A stretch of DNA of 64,000 nt from Albimonas marina (lineage in GTDB: Bacteria; Pseudomonadota; Alphaproteobacteria; Rhodobacterales; Rhodobacteraceae), in contig NZ_JARHUC010000003.1 in assembly GCF_029223255.1 (NCBI RefSeq), positions 778,365 through 842,364 of the forward strand, read 5' to 3'. Shown here in pieces: positions 45,103-53,825 of this stretch (positions within the stretch are counted from its first letter, which is position 1; each line of letters starts with the position of its first letter). The position numbers and the translations under genes are program-made. Below the pieces are notes generated by a model that saw only the letters and a program-made list of their open reading frames with translations, did no database searches and was not told the DNA's origin.

Positions 45103-46029
45103 ATGAGGGCGACGGACAGTATCGGCAGGGCCACATTCCATCACATAGCGCCGCTTCGGGGAATTCGCCCGACGGAGCGCGAGATTCGCTGGCTCAAGCA
45201 CCTCGAACGGCACGGCCCCCAGTCGTCGCGCTACCTGCATGCGCTGACCTCGGACACGCACCGCGACCTGGATACTTCGTTACGTCAAATGAAGAAGCTC
45301 CGCGCCGGCGGGTTCCTCTTCTGCCCGCGCCAGCAGCGCGCCACGGAGAACGCGAACTTCAACGCCTATGTCTATGATCTCGCGCCCGCGGGGCGCGCAT
45401 TTCTGGAGGACGAGGGTCTCGCTGAGGACACGGTCACGCCGCGTGGCCACTGGGTCCACCAGTACATGACCGCCTGCATCACCGGCTCGATCGATATCGC
45501 CGCCCGCCACGCCGGCGTGGACTACATCCCCGCGCACCGGATCCTGGAGCGGAGCGGCGCCACGCTCGCCGTCGAGATCGGCCGCAAGCGGCTGATCCCC
45601 GACCAGCTCTTCGGCCTCGACCACGGCGGCCTCTACCGCTTCTTCTGCGTGGAGGCCGACCGCGGCACCGAGCCCCGCACATCGACCCAGGCGCGCAAGA
45701 GCGCCCGTTCGCTGCTGGAAGACTACCGCGCCTTCATCGGCGGCAAACTCTACAAGGAGCGCTACGGCCTCACCGCCGGCATGCTGCTGCTCTGCGTCTT
45801 CTCCAGCGCCGCTCGCGAGCGGCGCTTCCTGAGCCTCGTGCCGGAGGTGATGGGGGAGCGCAGCGCCTATGTCCTGACCCGCACCGTGCCGGAGTTCCAC
45901 GCCGCCTTTCGACCGCCGGCCTTGCTCGATCATCTCTTCGACGAGCCGTGGAACCGTTCCGGCTGGCCTGGCTTCCGGATCTCCGAGGTCCGACGCGAAA
46001 AGGACGCGCCCGAGGGACGCGTCCGGTAG
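45103..46029 (+). CDS. Replication-relaxation family protein (Replic_Relax)
   Basis: 308 residues. An N-terminal winged-helix-like region (about 15-100, RPTEREIRWLKHLERHGPQSSRYLHAL) precedes a core with RLIPDQLFGLDHGGLYRFFCVEADRGTEPRTSTQARKSARSLLEDYRAF. The pattern 'pD-x-x-F-x-L...F-x-V-E-x-D-R-G-T-E' is typical of the Replic_Relax family found on plasmids and integrated elements, and it suggests a PD-(D/E)XK-related fold. It is probably involved in replication initiation or relaxation. The ATG is only 7 nt after a TATACT (45090-45095), so an internal promoter producing a leaderless transcript is possible. Confidence 0.82.
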   Translation: MRATDSIGRATFHHIAPLRGIRPTEREIRWLKHLERHGPQSSRYLHALTSDTHRDLDTSLRQMKKLRAGGFLFCPRQQRATENANFNAYVYDLAPAGRAFLEDEGLAEDTVTPRGHWVHQYMTACITGSIDIAARHAGVDYIPAHRILERSGATLAVEIGRKRLIPDQLFGLDHGGLYRFFCVEADRGTEPRTSTQARKSARSLLEDYRAFIGGKLYKERYGLTAGMLLLCVFSSAARERRFLSLVPEVMGERSAYVLTRTVPEFHAAFRPPALLDHLFDEPWNRSGWPGFRISEVRREKDAPEGRVR

Positions 46030-46041
46030 GGGGGAGCCCGT

Positions 46042-46233
46042 TCAGTCGGCCTCGTCGTCCTTCGGCGGGACGAGAAGGAACGAGCCGTCCCAGTTCACGG
46101 GCACGCTCTCCAGCCGCACGACGTAGCCGTCGCCGTCCCTGAAGCGCCAGGCGGCGCCGATGGTGGTCATGAATTCCTGGTCCGGATGCGTCTTCGCTCG
46201 CGCCCGGAACGCCGGCTTTTCGCCCTTGGCCAT
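46042..46233 (-). CDS. Small conserved protein of mobile elements
   Basis: 63 residues: MAKGEKPAFRARAKTHPDQEF...GAAWRFRDGDGYVVRLESVPVNWDGSFLLVPPKDDEAD. It is a compact beta-rich protein with a 'TIGAAW.F..G.GY.V.L...P.NWDGSF.L.PP' pattern seen in small proteins beside primase and Replic_Relax genes. No signal peptide. The start at 46233 is preferred; an ATG at 46260 would add nine residues. It is divergent from the primase gene across a palindromic promoter. Function unknown. Confidence 0.75.
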   Translation of the reverse strand: MAKGEKPAFRARAKTHPDQEFMTTIGAAWRFRDGDGYVVRLESVPVNWDGSFLLVPPKDDEAD

Positions 46234-46263
46234 GTGCACAACTCCGCTGATGGGTCTCATGTC

Positions 46264-46277
46264 TGCAGTATAATGCA
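46264..46277. promoter_or_regulatory. Palindromic divergent promoter
   Basis: The 14-bp TGCAGTATAATGCA is nearly palindromic and gives TATAAT on the + strand (primase) and TATACT on the minus strand (63-residue gene). The distances to the two start codons are similar (about 35 and 33 nt). A related TATACTGC...TTGCAT lies before the Replic_Relax gene. Candidate regulated promoter; -35 elements are weak. Confidence 0.5.
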
Positions 46278-46308
46278 TTGAGATCCCGTACATTTCGGAG
46301 TTGTCCCC

Positions 46309-47100
46309 ATGGCCTACGTCGACTTCGCGGAGCTGAAGTCGCGGCTGTCGATCGCCGACGCCGCCGATCTGCTCGGCCTGAAGATGATCGAGCGCAACGG
46401 CCAGCGTCGGGGTCCCTGCCCCGCCTGCCGCAAGGGCGGTCCGCGCGCCCTGGTCGTCACGCCCGCGAAGGGCGTCTTCTACTGCTTCGGCGCCCGAACG
46501 GGCGGCGACATGATCTCGCTGGCGGCCCACGTGCAGGACTGCGGGCTGAAGGAGGCCGCGGCCTTCCTTGCCGGCGACAGCGGAACCGTACCCGGAGACA
46601 GTACCAGTTCCCGGAACGGTCCCCAGGAACAAGTTCCCGAAGAGAGAAGAAGGGGGAACGGGGAGCGTCGCCTCCTCAAACCCCTCGAGCATCTGCAGCC
46701 CGCCCACCCGAAGGTCCTCGCGCTCGGCCTGACCGAGGAGACCTGCCGGGCGTTCGGCGCGGGCTACGCCCCAAAGGGCGTCCTGCGGGGGCGGCTGGCG
46801 ATCCCGATCCACGACTGGGCGGGGGAGTTGGTCGCCTACTGCGGGCGGGCCGTCGGCGGAGAGAGCCCCGAGTTGATCTTCCCGAACGGCTTCCGGCCGG
46901 AGGCGCATTTCTTCAACGCTCACCAAGTCGGCAAAGGGGAGATCCTGCTCTGCCGCGACCCGTTGGAGGCGATGCTCGCCGCGCAGAACGGCATCGAGAA
47001 CGTCGCCGCCCCGCTGACCGAAGGCCTCGCAGCGGAGCAGCTCCACGCGATTGCCGCCTTGATGGACGAGCGCGGCTGTGACGCTGTCCATGTCCACTGA
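46309..47100 (+). CDS. DNA primase-like protein (CHC2 zinc finger and Toprim)
   Basis: 263 residues. The N-terminal zinc-binding region has CPAC (C37, C40) and FYCFGARTGGD (C59), but the fourth Cys of the normal CFGC motif is Ala62. The C-terminal half contains the Toprim-like core with RLAIPIHDWAGELVAYCGRAVGGE and EILLCRDPLEAMLAAQNGIENVAAPL. It is shorter than DnaG and lacks a helicase-binding domain. It would prime replication of the element. It is transcribed from the divergent promoter at 46264 and ends in an intrinsic terminator. The missing Cys raises the question of whether the zinc site is functional. Confidence 0.85.
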   Translation: MAYVDFAELKSRLSIADAADLLGLKMIERNGQRRGPCPACRKGGPRALVVTPAKGVFYCFGARTGGDMISLAAHVQDCGLKEAAAFLAGDSGTVPGDSTSSRNGPQEQVPEERRRGNGERRLLKPLEHLQPAHPKVLALGLTEETCRAFGAGYAPKGVLRGRLAIPIHDWAGELVAYCGRAVGGESPELIFPNGFRPEAHFFNAHQVGKGEILLCRDPLEAMLAAQNGIENVAAPLTEGLAAEQLHAIAALMDERGCDAVHVH

Positions 47101-47125
47101 CCCCTCCACGGAGGGGTCTTTTCTT
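47099..47125 (+). terminator. Intrinsic terminator of the primase gene
   Basis: 9-bp stem GACCCCTCC (47099-47107) with GGAGGGGTC (47110-47118) then TTTTCTT. It starts inside the stop codon. It closes the replication/transfer block. Confidence 0.9.
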
Positions 47126-47249
47126 GTGCGGTCATCATCTCCTGCGGGGCGTGATTCTTTTAATTTTTCAGTTTCTTGACACCGGCTCCGAGGTCTGAGC
47201 GGACTGCGCCCACCGCTCTCAGCGCAGCGAGACGTGGCCAGCGGATGGA

Positions 47250-47497
47250 ATGCTGACCAGCCGCGTCCATCGCCGAAAGCCGACGGGCAAGTTGATGCCC
47301 CGGACCATAGCCGCATCAACGCGAGGAAGTCCTCGGTCCGCGCCGCCGTCGAGCGTGTCTTCGAGCATCAGAAGAGCCACTCCGAGCCCATCATCCGCAC
47401 CATTGGTCAGACGCGGGCGGAGGCAGAACTGTCCTTGGCCAACATGGCCTACAGCTTCGACCGCCTAGTCTTCCACAAACGGCGGCGTGTCATGTAA
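47250..47497 (+). pseudogene. IS5-type transposase remnant, frameshifted
   Basis: Two adjoining frames together give the C-terminal part of an IS5-family transposase. SRVHRRKPTGKLMPRTIA is read in one frame from about 47256. After a frameshift near 47310-47316, INARKSSVRAAVERVFEHQK and IRTIGQTRAEAELSLANMAYSFDRLVF are read in another, to a stop at 47497. The N-terminal two thirds are missing, and no terminal inverted repeat was recognised. It marks past IS activity at the junction between the replication block and the accessory genes. The rest of the gap 47126-47596 shows no other gene. Confidence 0.75.
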
Positions 47498-47596
47498 TGA
47501 GTCTGTCCGAAATCGTCCGGCAGGGGCGCCCAGCCCGGATCGCCAAGATCTAGGGCCGAAAGACAGGCTCAATCCGTTGGCTGCATTCAACGGCGC

Positions 47597-48670
47597 TCAA
47601 TTCGCAGGGTTCTCACGGGTGTCCAGCTCGCGCGATCCCGCGTCCACCGGCCGATGCCGGATCTCCTCTATCGGGACAGCCGGCTGCAACCCTGCTTCTC
47701 GGAGACCATGATGCACTGCAACGAAAAGGTCGTCACGTGCTTGGAACATCGAGGGCTAGTCAGGAAAGTACACCCAGAGGTAGTAGGTGTAGGGAATTGT
47801 CCCGCCGTCCTTCAGGCGCGCGCTCGGGGCCGGATTGCTCAGTATTCCCGGGCAATTCATGGCGGCGGCCTTCAGGATCTGCTTGACTAGAGCTGGATCC
47901 GCGTCGGCCGACACGCGCACGTCGAAGGATCGAGCATGAGGGTGTCCGCGTCGATGCAGATTGGTAAGGGTCTCGCCCGCCAGCACGCCGTTGGGGATCG
48001 CACAGGTGGCGTTGTCCCAGCCCCGAAGGCGTGTCGTCCTCCAGCTGACGTCGATCACCTCGCCTTCGACGCCGTCGCTCAAGCGTATCCAGTCGCCGAT
48101 GCGGAATGAGCGCTCGAAACCCATGGCGAGCCCGGAAACCAGGTCGCTCAGAATCTGCCGCGTGGCCAATGCTAAGAAGGCGGTGAAAAAACCCGCCGAT
48201 AGGAATACCTTCGTGGGTGCAAGGTGATAGGTGGCGACAAAGACGAGCAGACCGATCACCATGCAAAGAACATAAAGAACCGTACGGCCCAGTTGAGATA
48301 GCACCGCCTCATCCCTGCCCCGGCGAGACGAGCCAAGCCAGGCTTCGACGAAACGGCCTGCGACGAAGGCGACTCCGAGATAGATCAGCAGCGCGACGGC
48401 GAGTTGCGCGCCGCTCTGCCAGCGCTCCCATCCAAACGCGGCGACCAGCGCTACCGCCAGCCCGCCGGCGCCGTGGGCCGCGGCCAGAAACAGCGACATG
48501 TCCGCTATCGCGCCGAACCAAGGACGCTGCGCGATCATCGCTTTCACGGAGCCCGAGCGCTTCGCCAGTTGCCAGGCGACGAAGGCCGCCACCAAAAGGG
48601 TCGACAGCGGAGCGCCGTTTTCGATCAAACGCGCTAGCGTCGTTCCGCCATCCATCAAAGTGGGCTCCAC
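47597..48670 (-). pseudogene. MscS-family mechanosensitive channel gene with in-frame TAG
   Basis: The first 304 codons encode membrane helices, the pore-lining TM3 region (GFFTAFLALATRQILSDLVSGLAMGFERSFRIGDWIRL) and the beta domain with WDNATCAIPNGVLAGETLTN. The frame stops at TAG (47756-47758), right after VYFPD. The same frame then continues for 52 codons with normal MscS C-terminal sequence (SMFQARDDLFVAVHHGLREAG, QPAVPIEEIRHRP) to a TGA at 47597-47599. One nonsense change, perhaps at a Tyr codon, therefore truncates an otherwise intact channel. The start is GTG 48670 or ATG 48655; the ribosome site does not decide. Confidence 0.85.
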
Positions 48671-48924
48671 GTCATCGCGGGGCTGCCGTCAGCGCGCCGG
48701 ACCTCGGGCATCGCGCATTCGAGCGCGGCCGGTCGAACGCTGTCTACGGGCAGGGACGAGAGCAAGCCCGAACGAGGGCCAAAGCCTTCACCTTCAGTTG
48801 GCAAGTCGGCCCCGGTTGGCGACCGCAGGATCCGTGCCGCCCCACCCGTCGTCGGACTTCCGTCCACACCGCGCAAGATTTAGACCTTGAATATGATCAA
48901 GCCTTCGCCGGCGCGTGAGCGCAT

Positions 48925-50121
48925 TCATCGCGCATGAACCAGCGAGGCCTGCCGCTCCGCATCCGTCATCAGCTGCGGCGGAAGGCTCTCCCAAGCTCGG
49001 CCCTCGAGGATCAGGTCGCGGCCGTAGCGCTGGAGCGCGGTCATGTAGGCGGGGCCGAAGGGACCGGGATAATCGGCCTGGAAATCGTCGCCGATCCAAG
49101 TGAGGTGGACCGTCGCTCCCCTGAGCCGACCGATCTCATGGGCCGTGAGCAGATCGTCGACGCCTTGGCTCTTGATCATGGTCGCGGCTGCGCGCCCTCC
49201 GACCGCCAAAAGATCGTAGTCGACCACCTTCGACTCCGGCCCGATGCGGCCGTTGCGGATCACGTAGATCACGGGCGCCGCATCGGCCGAATAGGAGAAG
49301 CGGCCCGCCAGATCGGCGTGCCAGTCCGCCAGAAGCGCGCTCTGCGAGATGGCGCCCCCGTCGACGTGCATCTCGTCATGGCGCAGGCCGTCGAGCTCGA
49401 CCCCGATCAGCACCGGCGGGAAAGCGCCCGGAACGGAGGCGGAAGCGAGCAGCACGGCGCGGAACACCTCCGCCGCGTTCGGGGCGCCGCTCGCGGCGAT
49501 CGCGCCCATGTCCCAGATCATGCCCTCCTGCGCGTCGAGATGGGTGGTCTGAACATAGAGCCGCCTTCCCCGGCGATGCTCGCGGGCGATTTCGGCCAGA
49601 AATGCGTCATCCACGTATTCGGCGATGAGCGCTGCGAGGGGTGCCGATTCCGCGGCCGAGGCCTGCCGCAGGATATTCAGCAGGAACCGCGGGGCGAAGG
49701 TGCGCTCGGACGGGAAACCACCGTAGATCTGCTGCAGCTCGTCATCCCAGTTCGGTCCGAGGAACACGAACGGCGCCGAAAGCGCGCCGGTGCTGACGCC
49801 GGTCACCACCGGGAATTCAGGTCGGTCGCCGCGCTCCGTCCAGGCCGCCATCAAGCCCGCGCCGAAGGCGCCGTCGTCGGCGCCGCCCGAGATGGCGAGC
49901 GCGGCGACGCTTCGATCGAGACCGGAGGCCTGGCGCTGGGCGATCATCTCCTCGACCATGCCGTCGATGTCGGCCGGCGTGCGGTCGGACCAGTGACGCG
50001 CGTTTGGAATGTTCGGGATCGCCGCCTCCGCCAGCCGGTCGAGCGGCGGAGCGTCACGCTCGATCGACGGCGCGCACGCAGCCAGCGCGAAGGCACTCAA
50101 CAGAGCCAGGATCCTGGACAT
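48925..50121 (-). CDS. Patatin-like phospholipase lipoprotein
   Basis: 398 residues. The start at 50121 gives a lipoprotein signal MSRILALLSAFALAACAPS with the lipobox AAC. The patatin domain has the oxyanion-type Gly-rich segment ALAISGGADDGAFGAGLMAAW, the nucleophile motif GVSTGALSAPF (GxSxG) and the catalytic Asp in HVDGGAIS. It should be a membrane-anchored lipase/acyl hydrolase. GGAG is about 10 nt upstream. The gene is in the same direction as, and downstream of, the AraC regulator gene, 111 nt away, and may be controlled with it. Confidence 0.93.
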   Translation of the reverse strand: MSRILALLSAFALAACAPSIERDAPPLDRLAEAAIPNIPNARHWSDRTPADIDGMVEEMIAQRQASGLDRSVAALAISGGADDGAFGAGLMAAWTERGDRPEFPVVTGVSTGALSAPFVFLGPNWDDELQQIYGGFPSERTFAPRFLLNILRQASAAESAPLAALIAEYVDDAFLAEIAREHRRGRRLYVQTTHLDAQEGMIWDMGAIAASGAPNAAEVFRAVLLASASVPGAFPPVLIGVELDGLRHDEMHVDGGAISQSALLADWHADLAGRFSYSADAAPVIYVIRNGRIGPESKVVDYDLLAVGGRAAATMIKSQGVDDLLTAHEIGRLRGATVHLTWIGDDFQADYPGPFGPAYMTALQRYGRDLILEGRAWESLPPQLMTDAERQASLVHAR

Positions 50122-50232
50122 GAGGGCATCTCCGTCGCGGCTGTCGCTCCAAGGCGGAGGGCGACGGCCAAGCACAGCGCTTTCCGGCGTCGCCGAGAAC
50201 TTGAACGCCCCCGATCGCCTCGGCAACGGCGA

Positions 50233-51252
50233 TCACGGGGTCGCTTGACCGTCAGGCCGCGACAACAAGGTTTCTTTGGGAGATTCCCCGAACATGGCGC
50301 TGTAGTCAGCCGCGAAGCGTCCGCTGTGGAGAAAGCCCAGCTGGAGCGCAGCGTCCTTCACCGAACGCGACTGCGGGTCCAGCAAACGGTCGCGCGCCAT
50401 GCTGAGTCTGCTCGCGCGCAGGTAGTGGACCGGCGACGTGCCGCATACCTCGACGAAGCACCTGTGGAGCCATGTCTGCCCGACCCCGGCCGCCGCGCAC
50501 AGATCGGCCAGGCTCGGCGGGCGGGCGCGGCGAGCGTCGATCGCGCGACGCGCGGCCCTGACGACGCGGAGCGCGTCGCATCGCGCAGGCTCGCGTGGCG
50601 GACCACGCAGCGTATGGGGCGCGAGGACAGCGGCGATGTCGGTGATGAGGTCGTTCTCAACGACCTCCGACAGCACTTGGCTCCCTGCGACGGTCGGCAT
50701 ACTTCGCGCCGCATCGATGGCCGTCAGAAAACGATGCCGCAGCCAACCGACCTCGTCCGCGCCGAGCGGCAGGCGTTGGTCGGACAGTGCGATGCAGTCG
50801 ATCGAACCGCCCGCCAGCGCCCGGCAGGCGGCCTCGAACCGCGCCCGACGCAGCCCGACGGAGAGGGTGTCGCGATGCTCCCCGAACGTGGCGCAGCCAT
50901 CTCGACCCGCCGAAATGAACAGATCGAACGAACGGGCTTCGAGCCCGTTGAAGACGTAACGCCCACGAAGAGCGAGCGGGAGGAGCAGCAGGATCCAGTC
51001 CGGGTCCATGACGACTTGAGTGACGGCCTTAGGCGCGAACCGCAACCGGACGAGGCGCATGTCGCGGCCTCGGATTTGCTCGGAGACGTATCTCGGGGCG
51101 CCGCGGCCGATCTGCGCGACCTCGGACTCGAGGACCGGCTGGTCGAACAGATGGTCCTGGTAGCGCCGGCATAGCCGTAGCGACTCGGGGGCCAGCGCCG
51201 AAGCCGCCACCTCATCGACCTTTTGATTCTCCGACGTTTTCAACGCGTACAC
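50233..51252 (-). CDS. AraC family transcriptional regulator
   Basis: 339 residues. The C-terminal AraC/XylS DNA-binding domain (about 240-335) has two HTH units: PSLADLCAAAGVGQTWLHRCFVEVCGTSPVHYLRASRL and SVKDAALQLGFLHSGRFAADYSAMFGESPKETL. The N-terminal part (1-225) is an effector/dimer region, not a known cupin pattern. The start is GTG 51252 with a poor ribosome site; the next ATG is at residue 66. It is divergent from the amidohydrolase run starting at 51385, 132 bp away, making it the probable regulator of that run and perhaps of the patatin gene (inference). Confidence 0.9.
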   Translation of the reverse strand: MYALKTSENQKVDEVAASALAPESLRLCRRYQDHLFDQPVLESEVAQIGRGAPRYVSEQIRGRDMRLVRLRFAPKAVTQVVMDPDWILLLLPLALRGRYVFNGLEARSFDLFISAGRDGCATFGEHRDTLSVGLRRARFEAACRALAGGSIDCIALSDQRLPLGADEVGWLRHRFLTAIDAARSMPTVAGSQVLSEVVENDLITDIAAVLAPHTLRGPPREPARCDALRVVRAARRAIDARRARPPSLADLCAAAGVGQTWLHRCFVEVCGTSPVHYLRASRLSMARDRLLDPQSRSVKDAALQLGFLHSGRFAADYSAMFGESPKETLLSRPDGQATP

Positions 51253-51384
51253 CCTGGCTCATATGCCGACAGTGTAAGATCTGACCCTTGAAAGCGGAAG
51301 GCTCATCGATCCCTTGCAGCTATTCTGGAGTCGGCGCGGAGTTGAACCTGCAACGCCTGCCATAGACTCGAGGGAGGCTGAAAC

Positions 51385-52932
51385 ATGCGCCTGGTCTTCG
51401 CCTTCACCTTCGCGATCGCACTCGCCGGCGCCGGGACCTCGTCCGCGCATGACATCGTGATCGAGGGCGGCAGGGTCATCGACCCTGAAACCGGGCTCGA
51501 CGCCATTCGCAACGTCGCCGTCGACGGCGACAAGATCACGGCGATCAGCGAGTTCCCGCTGGAGGGCGACGAGGTGATCGACGCGACCGGTCACGTCGTG
51601 TCGCCTGGCTTCATCGATCTCCATTCTCACGGCCAGAACATCGGCGACTACCGGATGCAGGTCATTCAGGGCGTCACCACCGCGCTGGAGCTCGAGTCCG
51701 GCCTCGTGCCGGTCGGCGAGTGGTACGAAGGTCAGGCCAAGAAGAACCTGCCGGTGAACTACGGCGCCTCCGTGGGCTGGGTCCACAGCCGGATCGCGGC
51801 GTTCACCGAGACCGATCCATTGGCAACGGTGGAGTATTTTCAGGACGCGCAGGGTCGCACCGACTGGAAGTCGGACATCGCCAGTCCCGAACAGTCCGGG
51901 CGCATCATGTCGATGGTCGAACAGGGCCTGAAAGACGGTGCGCTCGGCATCGGCGTCAACGCCGGGTATGCGCCGGGCTATGGCCATAAAGAGTATTACG
52001 AGCTCGCCGAATTGGCGAGGAAATACAATGTCCCGACCTATACCCACGTGCGATACGCCAGCAACATCGAGCCGAAGAGCTCGTTCGAGGCGATCCAGGA
52101 GCTGATCAGCCTCGCCGCCATCACGGGCGCGCATATGCATGTGTGCCATATCAATTCGGTCTCGCTGTCGGACATCGAAACGACGATGGCGCTGGTCGAG
52201 GAGGCGCGGGCTCAAGGCATCAACGTCACAACCGAGGCCTATCCATACGGCGCCGCCAACACCGTGGTCGGCGCGGCCATGTTCAGCGGCCAGGACTGGC
52301 GCGCTCGGATGGATTCCACGGCCAGCAACTTCCAGCTGGGCTCCGACAGGATGACCGAGGAAGAGCTGGCCGACTATCAGGCGAACAGGCCCGGCACCTT
52401 CGTCACCTGGCATTTCCTGGACGAGACCAATCCACGGGATCTCGCGCTGCTGGACGTTTCAGTCACCAATCCCGCAACTCTGATCGCTTCGGATTCCGTG
52501 TTCTGGTCCTACTTCGACGAAGACGGCAACGTGAGGTTCTATGAGGGCGATGAATGGCCTCTTCCGGAGGGCGTCTTCAGCCACCCGCGTTCGGCCGGAA
52601 CCTTCGCCAAGATTCTGCGCTCCCATGTGCGCGAGCGCGGGGTTCTGTCGCTGAACGAAGCGATCCGCAAGATATCGCTGATGCCGGCGCAGACGCTGGA
52701 AGACAGCGTGCCGCAGATGCGCAGCAAGGGCCGCCTTCAGGTGGGAATGGATGCGGACATAGTCGTTTTCGACCCGGCCACCATTGCGGACAGGGCCACT
52801 TTCGAAAACTCAAATCGACCGGCGGTCGGCGTTCAGACCGTTCTGGTGAACGGCGGCGTCGTCGTGCGTGATGGCGAACTGGTGCTGGACGCGCCGCATG
52901 GCCGGCCGATCCGGCGGCAGGTTTCCAATTGA
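51385..52932 (+). CDS. Exported D-aminoacylase/dihydroorotase-type amidohydrolase (I)
   Basis: 515 residues with a signal peptide (1-21, ending SSA). Amidohydrolase superfamily: the N-terminal metal motif PGFIDLHSHGQ (HxH), a TIM barrel with HMHVCHINS and YTHVRYA, and the end motif GRLQVGMDADIVVFDP with the usual C-terminal beta domain. D-aminoacylase, N-acyl-D-glutamate deacylase and similar enzymes of this group hydrolyse N-acyl-D-amino acids in the cytoplasm or periplasm; here the signal peptide indicates the periplasm. The substrate is unknown. GAGGGAGG is 7-8 nt before the ATG. It is the first of ten + strand genes. Confidence 0.9.
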   Translation: MRLVFAFTFAIALAGAGTSSAHDIVIEGGRVIDPETGLDAIRNVAVDGDKITAISEFPLEGDEVIDATGHVVSPGFIDLHSHGQNIGDYRMQVIQGVTTALELESGLVPVGEWYEGQAKKNLPVNYGASVGWVHSRIAAFTETDPLATVEYFQDAQGRTDWKSDIASPEQSGRIMSMVEQGLKDGALGIGVNAGYAPGYGHKEYYELAELARKYNVPTYTHVRYASNIEPKSSFEAIQELISLAAITGAHMHVCHINSVSLSDIETTMALVEEARAQGINVTTEAYPYGAANTVVGAAMFSGQDWRARMDSTASNFQLGSDRMTEEELADYQANRPGTFVTWHFLDETNPRDLALLDVSVTNPATLIASDSVFWSYFDEDGNVRFYEGDEWPLPEGVFSHPRSAGTFAKILRSHVRERGVLSLNEAIRKISLMPAQTLEDSVPQMRSKGRLQVGMDADIVVFDPATIADRATFENSNRPAVGVQTVLVNGGVVVRDGELVLDAPHGRPIRRQVSN

Positions 52933-52946
52933 ACCCGAGGAAGCTC

Positions 52947-53825
52947 ATGATGCAGGCTAGGCCAGCCCGCGCGCAGATGGCGCTGTTCGCCGCCATATCG
53001 CTGACGGCGACCATGGCGTACGCGCAGGAACAGCCTGCGCCGCCGAAGTCGACTGACGAGGTCGCGCGAGAACTCGCCAATCCCAACAACTCGCTGGCGA
53101 GCCTGACGTTCAAGAACCAGTACCGCTGGTACACCGGCGACCTTCCCGGGGCCGACAGCCAGGACAACTTCACGCTCCTGTTTCAGCCGGTGTTCCCCTT
53201 TTCGCTGCCGCCGACCGAGAGCGGCGGAAAGGCTAACTTGTTTGTCCGCCCCGCGTTCCCGCTCGTGGTCGATCAGCCCGTTCCCTCCGCGACGGGCTTC
53301 GAAGGCGTCACGGCCCTTGGCGACGTCGGTTTCGACATCGGCTACGGCGTAACCGAGCCGAGCGGATTTCTCTGGGCGTTCGGCATGGTCGGCACGCTGC
53401 CGACGGCGACGGACGGGGACATCGCCGGCAAGCAGCTCCGCCTCGGCCCCGAGGCGCTGATCGCGCAGTTCGAAGACTGGGGCGTCTACGGCATGTTCCC
53501 GAGCCATCAGTGGAACGTGGCCGGCTGGAGCGACAGCTACCACAGCGCCTCGCAGATGCAGCTGTTCCTGAATTTCCTGCCCGGCGGCGGCTGGTCCTAC
53601 GGCAGCACCCCGATCATGAACTACGACTGGCGGTCCGGCGACTGGACGATCCCGCTGAACTTCGGCGTCAGCAAGACGACGCAGATCGGCGGTCTGCCGG
53701 TCAAGGTGCAGGTCGAACTCAACTACTACGTCGAGCAGCCCAACGCCTTCGGGCCGCGGTGGATGATCGGCTTCAACATAACGCCGGTCGTGCCCAACTT
53801 CGTCGACTCGTGGATCCGCCGGTGA
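52947..53825 (+). CDS. Exported outer-membrane beta-barrel-like protein
   Basis: 292 residues. Signal peptide (about 1-27, ending AYAQ). The mature part is rich in alternating aromatic/polar beta strands: LTFKNQYRWYTGDLPGADSQDNFTLLFQPVFPF, LWAFGMVGTLPTA, WSYGSTPIMNYDWRSGDWTIPLNFGVSKTTQI, VKVQVELNYYVEQ, RWMIGFNITPVVPNF. It ends in a short aromatic-containing strand. This suggests an outer-membrane porin/MetA-pathway type barrel that may admit the substrate. ATG at 52947 has GAGGAAG just upstream. The stop overlaps the next start (GTGA). The family call is by sequence pattern only. Confidence 0.75.
   Translation: MMQARPARAQMALFAAISLTATMAYAQEQPAPPKSTDEVARELANPNNSLASLTFKNQYRWYTGDLPGADSQDNFTLLFQPVFPFSLPPTESGGKANLFVRPAFPLVVDQPVPSATGFEGVTALGDVGFDIGYGVTEPSGFLWAFGMVGTLPTATDGDIAGKQLRLGPEALIAQFEDWGVYGMFPSHQWNVAGWSDSYHSASQMQLFLNFLPGGGWSYGSTPIMNYDWRSGDWTIPLNFGVSKTTQIGGLPVKVQVELNYYVEQPNAFGPRWMIGFNITPVVPNFVDSWIRR

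Larger units (their letters stand above)
34792..47125. mobile_element. Genomic island integrated at tRNA-Phe (left part visible)
   Basis: It starts at the 3' end of tRNA-Phe with an abrupt G+C drop and carries mobile-element genes: DUF932, AlpA, XRE, a SeqA-C-like protein, two conjugation-type P-loop ATPases, a Replic_Relax protein and a primase. No tyrosine integrase, relaxase or mating-channel gene is present. The right end is unknown: the accessory DNA to 64 kb could be part of the same island, and no attR is in the window. The right edge given here is the end of the replication/transfer block. Confidence 0.65.
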
